Shown: positions 60,115-64,000 of the stretch, piece by piece
Layout: each line of letters starts with the position of its first letter
Numbering within the stretch: the stretch's first letter is position 1
From: Agromyces luteolus
Lineage (GTDB): Bacteria; Actinomycetota; Actinomycetes; Actinomycetales; Microbacteriaceae
NCBI RefSeq assembly: GCF_009729855.1
Contig: NZ_WODA01000023.1
Location: 1-64,000, forward strand
DNA length: 64,000 bases
Reading direction: 5' to 3'
Program-made: the position numbers and the translations under genes
Notes under the pieces: generated by a model
Told to the model about the DNA's origin: nothing
The model's database searches: none
The model's input: only the letters and a program-made list of their open reading frames with translations

Positions 60115-61155
60115 TCAGCCGTCGACGCGCGCGATCACCGCGGTGATGGCGTGAATGGTGAAGTCGAGCTCGCCGGCCGCCTCGCGGAACCGTGCGCGGA
60201 GCCGTCGGTAGAGTTCGTCCGTCGCAGTTCCCGACGGATCGAGTGCGTCGCGCAGGCTCGGCTCGCTGAAGGCCCGGAAGAAGCCGAGGAACCCGTCGGC
60301 GAACCGATCCATATCGCCATCGGCCGCGTACTGCTCGACGTACGGGTTCGGCACGTCGGTGACGGAGAGGTGCTCGAGTCGGAGGCGGCGTGCGACCTCC
60401 TCGTCGAAGGGTGCACGGGCCTCCGTGATCGACCGCTCGTACACGGGGAACACGTAGTCGTCGCGACGGTCGCGGTCGACCATCCCCTCGCCGACCAGCT
60501 CATCGACGACGGCGCGAACGAGGCCCCAGGTCGCATGCCCGGTCGCCACGCCCGATTCGTCGGTGCCCATCATGTCGAGCACCATCCGGCCTCCGGGCGC
60601 CAGTTCGTCGGCGCGGAGTTCGAGGAAGCGGGTCCAGTCGCGATGGGCCCGCGCGGCGATCGCGGCCCGCGCGGCGCCGTCGAGCTGGTCGAAGTAGAGC
60701 GCCGCTCCGGTCCCCGCCGGACCGGACTCGGACAGCCACTGCACCGAGGCGAAGCTGAGACCGAGGTCGACGAGTCCGCGCGGCGTGACCGGAGTGTAGA
60801 ACGAGGTCGCGGACGCCATCGGCGTGATCGGACCGCCTGCGACGTGGAGGTAGCTGTCGGGGCTCGCGAGGTGCGCGAAGAGCGTCGCCCAGTCGTTCGA
60901 CAGCACGTCGTTGTGCACCACGGTCACCGGGACGTCCGGCGCGTGCCGGCGCACCCGCTCGATCGCGAGGCGCACGAGGGCGTTCGAGACGCGGCCCTCC
61001 GCGCACCCGTAGTCGGCGATCGCGACCGAGCCGCCCTGCCCGGCGACGATCCGGTCTGCGGCATCCTCGACCAGCGCTTCGTGCGAGCGTGCCCCGCGCA
61101 TCTGGTAGCCGCTGTGACGGTCGTAGTCGCCTCCGCCGGTCATCGCATGTGACAT
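60115..61155 (-). CDS. SABATH-like carboxyl methyltransferase
   Basis: The 346-residue S-adenosylmethionine-dependent methyltransferase follows the SABATH (Methyltransf_7) pattern of plant salicylate/jasmonate methyltransferases. It has SGYQMRGARSHEALVEDAAD at the N-terminus, IADYGCAEGRVSNALV (SAM site), VVHNDVLSNDWATLF and PMASATSFYTPVTPRGLVDLGLSFASVQWLS. The last stretch is the family's SFY...HSS..LHWLS region. SABATH enzymes methylate carboxyl groups of small acids. A TAGGTT box (61167-61162, minus strand) ends 6 nt before the ATG, so the gene is probably leaderless. Confidence 0.82.
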   Translation of the reverse strand: MSHAMTGGGDYDRHSGYQMRGARSHEALVEDAADRIVAGQGGSVAIADYGCAEGRVSNALVRLAIERVRRHAPDVPVTVVHNDVLSNDWATLFAHLASPDSYLHVAGGPITPMASATSFYTPVTPRGLVDLGLSFASVQWLSESGPAGTGAALYFDQLDGAARAAIAARAHRDWTRFLELRADELAPGGRMVLDMMGTDESGVATGHATWGLVRAVVDELVGEGMVDRDRRDDYVFPVYERSITEARAPFDEEVARRLRLEHLSVTDVPNPYVEQYAADGDMDRFADGFLGFFRAFSEPSLRDALDPSGTATDELYRRLRARFREAAGELDFTIHAITAVIARVDG

Positions 61156-61226
61156 GGCGTCAACCTACGCCCGATCGGTCGCGATGGCACCCCGTCCGGA
61201 TCCTCGGCAGGCCGACGAGGGACGTC

Positions 61227-61898
61227 TCAGCGCGCGTCCCGATGGCGCCGCCGCGGCCGCTCGGGCACCGCGACGATCGCGAGCGCTACGCACCCGAGTG
61301 CGGCCACGACGAGCGGGAACAGCTGCCACGTCACGACGACCGCGAACCCCGCGGAGGCCACGAGGTACGCGGCCCCGACCGGGTCGCCGGCGACCGCGCG
61401 CGGCGCCGCGCGCAGCGCGCCCAGCCAGCCGAGCTTCGGCGTCCAGAGCCCGGCCGCCGTGAACAGCGCGAGGGCCAGCGCCGCGAGGCCGAGCCAGCCG
61501 ACCGCCGCGACGATCGGACCGCCGGGCAGTGCGCCGCTGTTCGCCAGGTCGATGTCGAGCAGCAGCACGAGCACCGCCGCGACGGATGCCGCGCCCACGC
61601 CGATCCCGCCGAGGAGCCCGGCCCGCAGGTCGGCCCAGAACAGGCCGAGCTTCGAGCCCTCCGCGAGCAGGTACCGCCGCAGGTGCCGCACGCCGGCCGC
61701 GAGCGCGGCGGGCAGGGTCACGAGCGGGATCGAGACGAGCGCGACGAGCACGCCGACGAGGAGCACCTCGCCGAGCAGCCCGAACGCGCTCGTCGCGCCG
61801 GGGAAGCGGGCGGGCGCCGCGCCCGAGCGGACCGGACCGGAGCCCGACCGCTCGTCGCGACGCGCGGCACGTTCCGTGCGACCGCCTGCCCGAGACAT
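61227..61898 (-). CDS. DUF624 (YesL-like) membrane protein
   Basis: The 223-residue protein has a charged N-terminus of about 35 residues and roughly five helices. GLLGEVLLVGVLVALVSIPLVTLPAALAAGVRHLRR matches the DUF624/YesL N-terminal pattern. Such proteins are almost always encoded with family-1 sugar ABC importers, and their role is unknown. It starts 10 bp after the permease stop, so it belongs to that operon. Confidence 0.8.
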   Translation of the reverse strand: MSRAGGRTERAARRDERSGSGPVRSGAAPARFPGATSAFGLLGEVLLVGVLVALVSIPLVTLPAALAAGVRHLRRYLLAEGSKLGLFWADLRAGLLGGIGVGAASVAAVLVLLLDIDLANSGALPGGPIVAAVGWLGLAALALALFTAAGLWTPKLGWLGALRAAPRAVAGDPVGAAYLVASAGFAVVVTWQLFPLVVAALGCVALAIVAVPERPRRRHRDAR

Positions 61899-61908
61899 CC
61901 GCTCGCCC

Positions 61909-62829
61909 CTAGCCCTTGAGGCCCTGGGTGGCGACGCCGTCGACGAGGAAGCGCTGGAAGACGATGAAGAAGATCAGGATCGGCAGCAGCGCGAGGAACG
62001 AGACCGCGACGGTGGCGCCGTAGTCCGACGTGGAGGTCTGGTCGTTGTAGAGGCGCAGGGCGACCGGGAGCGGGTACTGCTCGGGACTGTTGACGTAGAG
62101 CAGCGGGCCGAGGAAGTCGTTCCAGGTCCAGATGAAGGTGAAGATCGCGGACGTGATCAGGGCGGGCTTGATCAGCGGCAGGATGATCGAGAAGAACGTG
62201 CGCCAGTGGCCGGCCCCGTCGATGCGGGCCGCTTCGTCCATGTCGCGCGGGATGTTGCGGATGAACTGCACGATCAGGAACACGAAGAACGCCTCGGTGG
62301 CGAGGAACTTCGGCAGGATCAGGGGCCAGTACGTGTCCACGAGTTCGAGCTTCTGGAACATGATGTACTGCGGGATGATCACGACGTGGAACGGCAGCAG
62401 CAGGGTGCCGATCATCGCGGCGAAGAGGATCCCGACGCCCTTGAACTGCACCCGGGCGAACGCGTACGCGGCCAGGGCCGAGGAGAACAGGGTGCCGATC
62501 ACGGCCATCACGGCGATGAAGGTCGAGTTCGCGAAGAACCGCCACAGCGGCACCCCGGCGATGCCCTCGAGCACCTTGAAGTAGTTGTCGATCGTGGGGT
62601 TGTCGGGGATGAGGCCGGGGTTCTGGCCGAACTCGCTGGACGGCTTGAACGTGGCGATGAAGAGCCACACGAGCGGGTAGAGCACGATCGCGGTCAGGAT
62701 CGCGAGGACCACGAACCAGATGATCGTGTTGATGGTCTTGCGCTTGATGCGGCGCCGCTCGACGGGCTTCTGGTCGAGTTCGATCTCGAGGAACTCGGGA
62801 CGGGCGATCTCGCTGGTCGAGGTGCTCAT
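61909..62829 (-). CDS. Sugar ABC transporter permease (MalG type)
   Basis: The 306-residue six-helix permease has the EAA loop RDMDEAARIDGAGHWRTFFSIILPL and ends in VDGVATQGLKG, as in many importers of complex sugars. It overlaps its partner permease by 4 bp (ATGA). Confidence 0.93.
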   Translation of the reverse strand: MSTSTSEIARPEFLEIELDQKPVERRRIKRKTINTIIWFVVLAILTAIVLYPLVWLFIATFKPSSEFGQNPGLIPDNPTIDNYFKVLEGIAGVPLWRFFANSTFIAVMAVIGTLFSSALAAYAFARVQFKGVGILFAAMIGTLLLPFHVVIIPQYIMFQKLELVDTYWPLILPKFLATEAFFVFLIVQFIRNIPRDMDEAARIDGAGHWRTFFSIILPLIKPALITSAIFTFIWTWNDFLGPLLYVNSPEQYPLPVALRLYNDQTSTSDYGATVAVSFLALLPILIFFIVFQRFLVDGVATQGLKG

Positions 62830-63821
62830 CGGTTGTCTCCCGCGTAGTGGACCCACGACTTCTGGGTCTTGAAGAGGATGGCGGCGATGATCGCGACCAC
62901 GATCACGAGGACCCACGCCATCGCGGCGGCGTAGCCCATCTGCAGGTCGGCGAAGCCGCGCTTGTACAGGTAGACGGTGTAGAAGTTCGTCATGCCCGCC
63001 GGGCCGCCCGAGCCGTTGGAGATGATGTAGGCCGACGCGAACACCTGGAACGCGTTGATCAGCTCGAGCAGCAGGTTGAAGAAGATCACCGACGAGAGCA
63101 TCGGGAAGGTCACCGACCGGAACTTCCGGATCGGGCCGGCCCCGTCGACCTCGGCCGCCTCGTACAGTTCGCGCGGCACCTGCTTCAGGCCCGCGAGGAA
63201 GATCACCATCGGGGCGCCGAACTGCCACACCGCCAGCAGGATCATCATCGGCAGCACCAGTGCGACGTTGCCGACCCACCCGCCGATGTCGAGGCCGAAG
63301 AACGAGAGCGTGTTGTCGACCGGGCCGTCGGTGGAGAACATCGCCCGCCACACGATCGCGACTGACACCGACGCGCCGATCAGCGACGGGGCGTAGAACG
63401 ACGAGCGGAAGAACGTCGAGCCGCGGTCGCGGTAGTTCAGCAGCATCGCGACCGCGAGCGCGGCGGCGAGCTTGATCGGGGTGCCGATCAGCACGTACAC
63501 GAGCGTGATCTGCACCGACTGGATGTACTGCGGGTCCTCCGTGAACATGCGCACGAAGTTGTCCAGCCCGATCCACTTGGGCTCGGTGAACAGGTTGTAC
63601 TTCGTGAACGCGAGGTACAGCGAGTAGACCATCGGGCCGAGGGTCAGGCCCAGGAACCCGATCATCCACGGGAGGAGGAAAGTGTAGCCCGTCGCCGTCT
63701 CGCGACGGTTGCGGACCTTCAGTCCGTGCCGCGTGGGGGTGTCGGGGCCGCGACGGCCGAGGAGGCGCGGACGGCCTTCCTTGTCGGCCGTGACGATCGC
63801 TCTCGTCAGGGTGGTGCTCAT
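62826..63821 (-). CDS. Sugar ABC transporter permease (MalF type)
   Basis: The 331-residue permease has a basic N-terminus of about 40 residues, then six helices and the EAA loop RELYEAAEVDGAGPIRKFRSVTFPML. The preceding 71-bp gap to the binding protein carries a hairpin. The start at 63821 has gagagag upstream. Confidence 0.93.
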   Translation of the reverse strand: MSTTLTRAIVTADKEGRPRLLGRRGPDTPTRHGLKVRNRRETATGYTFLLPWMIGFLGLTLGPMVYSLYLAFTKYNLFTEPKWIGLDNFVRMFTEDPQYIQSVQITLVYVLIGTPIKLAAALAVAMLLNYRDRGSTFFRSSFYAPSLIGASVSVAIVWRAMFSTDGPVDNTLSFFGLDIGGWVGNVALVLPMMILLAVWQFGAPMVIFLAGLKQVPRELYEAAEVDGAGPIRKFRSVTFPMLSSVIFFNLLLELINAFQVFASAYIISNGSGGPAGMTNFYTVYLYKRGFADLQMGYAAAMAWVLVIVVAIIAAILFKTQKSWVHYAGDNR

Positions 63822-63856
63822 GGTCTCTCTCCCGGGTTCCGTGCCGAGGGTACCCC

Positions 63857-63883
63857 GGGTCCGGGCCGCCTGGGCCCGGACCC
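63857..63883 (-). terminator. Intercistronic hairpin after the third binding protein
   Basis: GGGTCCGGGCC (63857-63867) and GGCCCGGACCC (63873-63883) are perfect 11-bp arms with a 5-nt loop, placed 9 bp after the binding-protein stop. Confidence 0.6.
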
Positions 63884-63892
63884 GGAGGATCC

Positions 63893-64000
63893 CTACTGGT
63901 TCAGGACGACGTCCATCTCCGCGAAGAACTGGCTCACGGCCTCGTCCACGGTGAGGGTGCCGAAGCCGAGCTCCGTGCCCAGCAGGCGGAACTTCTCCTC
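63893..64000 (-). CDS. Sugar ABC transporter substrate-binding protein (C-terminus only)
   Basis: Only the last 35 residues are inside the window; the gene runs off the right edge. The visible end (LGTELGFGTLTVDEAVSQFF, then AEMDVVLNQ and TAG) aligns with the C-terminus of the orphan binding protein at 58124-59413. Position upstream of two permeases marks it as the binding protein of the third importer. Confidence 0.85.
   Translation of the reverse strand, partial: EEKFRLLGTELGFGTLTVDEAVSQFFAEMDVVLNQ

Overview
The window looks like chromosomal DNA of a high-GC actinobacterium of the family Microbacteriaceae (Agromyces/Microbacterium-like). This is inferred from strong G/C third-position bias, several genes that appear to be leaderless, GTG starts, sugar ABC importers lacking their own ATPase, and a very frequent GGATGCC/GGCATCC word. 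I see no rRNA, tRNA, CRISPR array, prophage or insertion sequence. Most of the 64 kb is metabolic and accessory.

Layout. 1-2.3 kb: a duplicated hairpin and two exported or membrane proteins. 1.7-5.1 kb: a GNAT acetyltransferase coupled to a HerA-like ATPase, diverging from an APH-family kinase. 5.1-6.3 kb: a compact sulfur/redox divergon (rhodanese lipoprotein | thioredoxin + YgaP-type membrane protein) around an ATACCC-TAG-GGGTAT palindrome. 6.3-11 kb: an EEP hydrolase, a membrane protein, an enolase-superfamily enzyme, a shortened LuxR protein, a SemiSWEET-like protein and a GNAT enzyme. 11-24.3 kb: a saccharopine-dehydrogenase-like gene, then a purine/ureide operon (malate synthase, DUF6986 aldolase-like protein, ureidoglycine aminohydrolase, allantoinase, OHCU decarboxylase, HIU hydrolase, uricase) diverging from xanthine dehydrogenase (two subunits plus XdhC). 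Together they would take xanthine to ureides and feed glyoxylate to malate. Genes for allantoate hydrolysis and ureidoglycolate cleavage are not in the cluster. 24.3-27 kb: a degenerate repeat region, a PAP2 phosphatase and a Bcr/CflA efflux pump.

27-34 kb: ROK repressor, sugar ABC importer and GH3 glycosidase. 34-41 kb: small stress or unknown genes, MarR/MFS pair, lipoprotein, XRE regulator, shortened cupin, zinc alcohol dehydrogenase and DUF2255 protein. The XRE regulator and the dehydrogenase/DUF2255 intergenic region share a 22-bp element. 41-43 kb: benzoylformate-decarboxylase-like ThDP enzyme. 43-54 kb: a xylose/xyloside block with two LacI regulators, an ABC importer with an alpha-xylosidase (GH31), xylose isomerase and xylulokinase. 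Matching TCGAAGCGYTTCGA operators lie before the importer operon and between lacI and xylA. 54-64 kb: glycerate kinase, ThuA-like protein, GH42 beta-galactosidase and an orphan sugar-binding protein; then a lipoprotein, a SABATH-like methyltransferase and a third importer with a DUF624 protein. Its binding protein runs off the right edge.

The most distinctive signals are the persulfide-type divergon, the xyloside regulon architecture, two genes that seem to have lost their central domain in frame, the plant-like SABATH methyltransferase, and the oligonucleotide word that overrides local codon choice.
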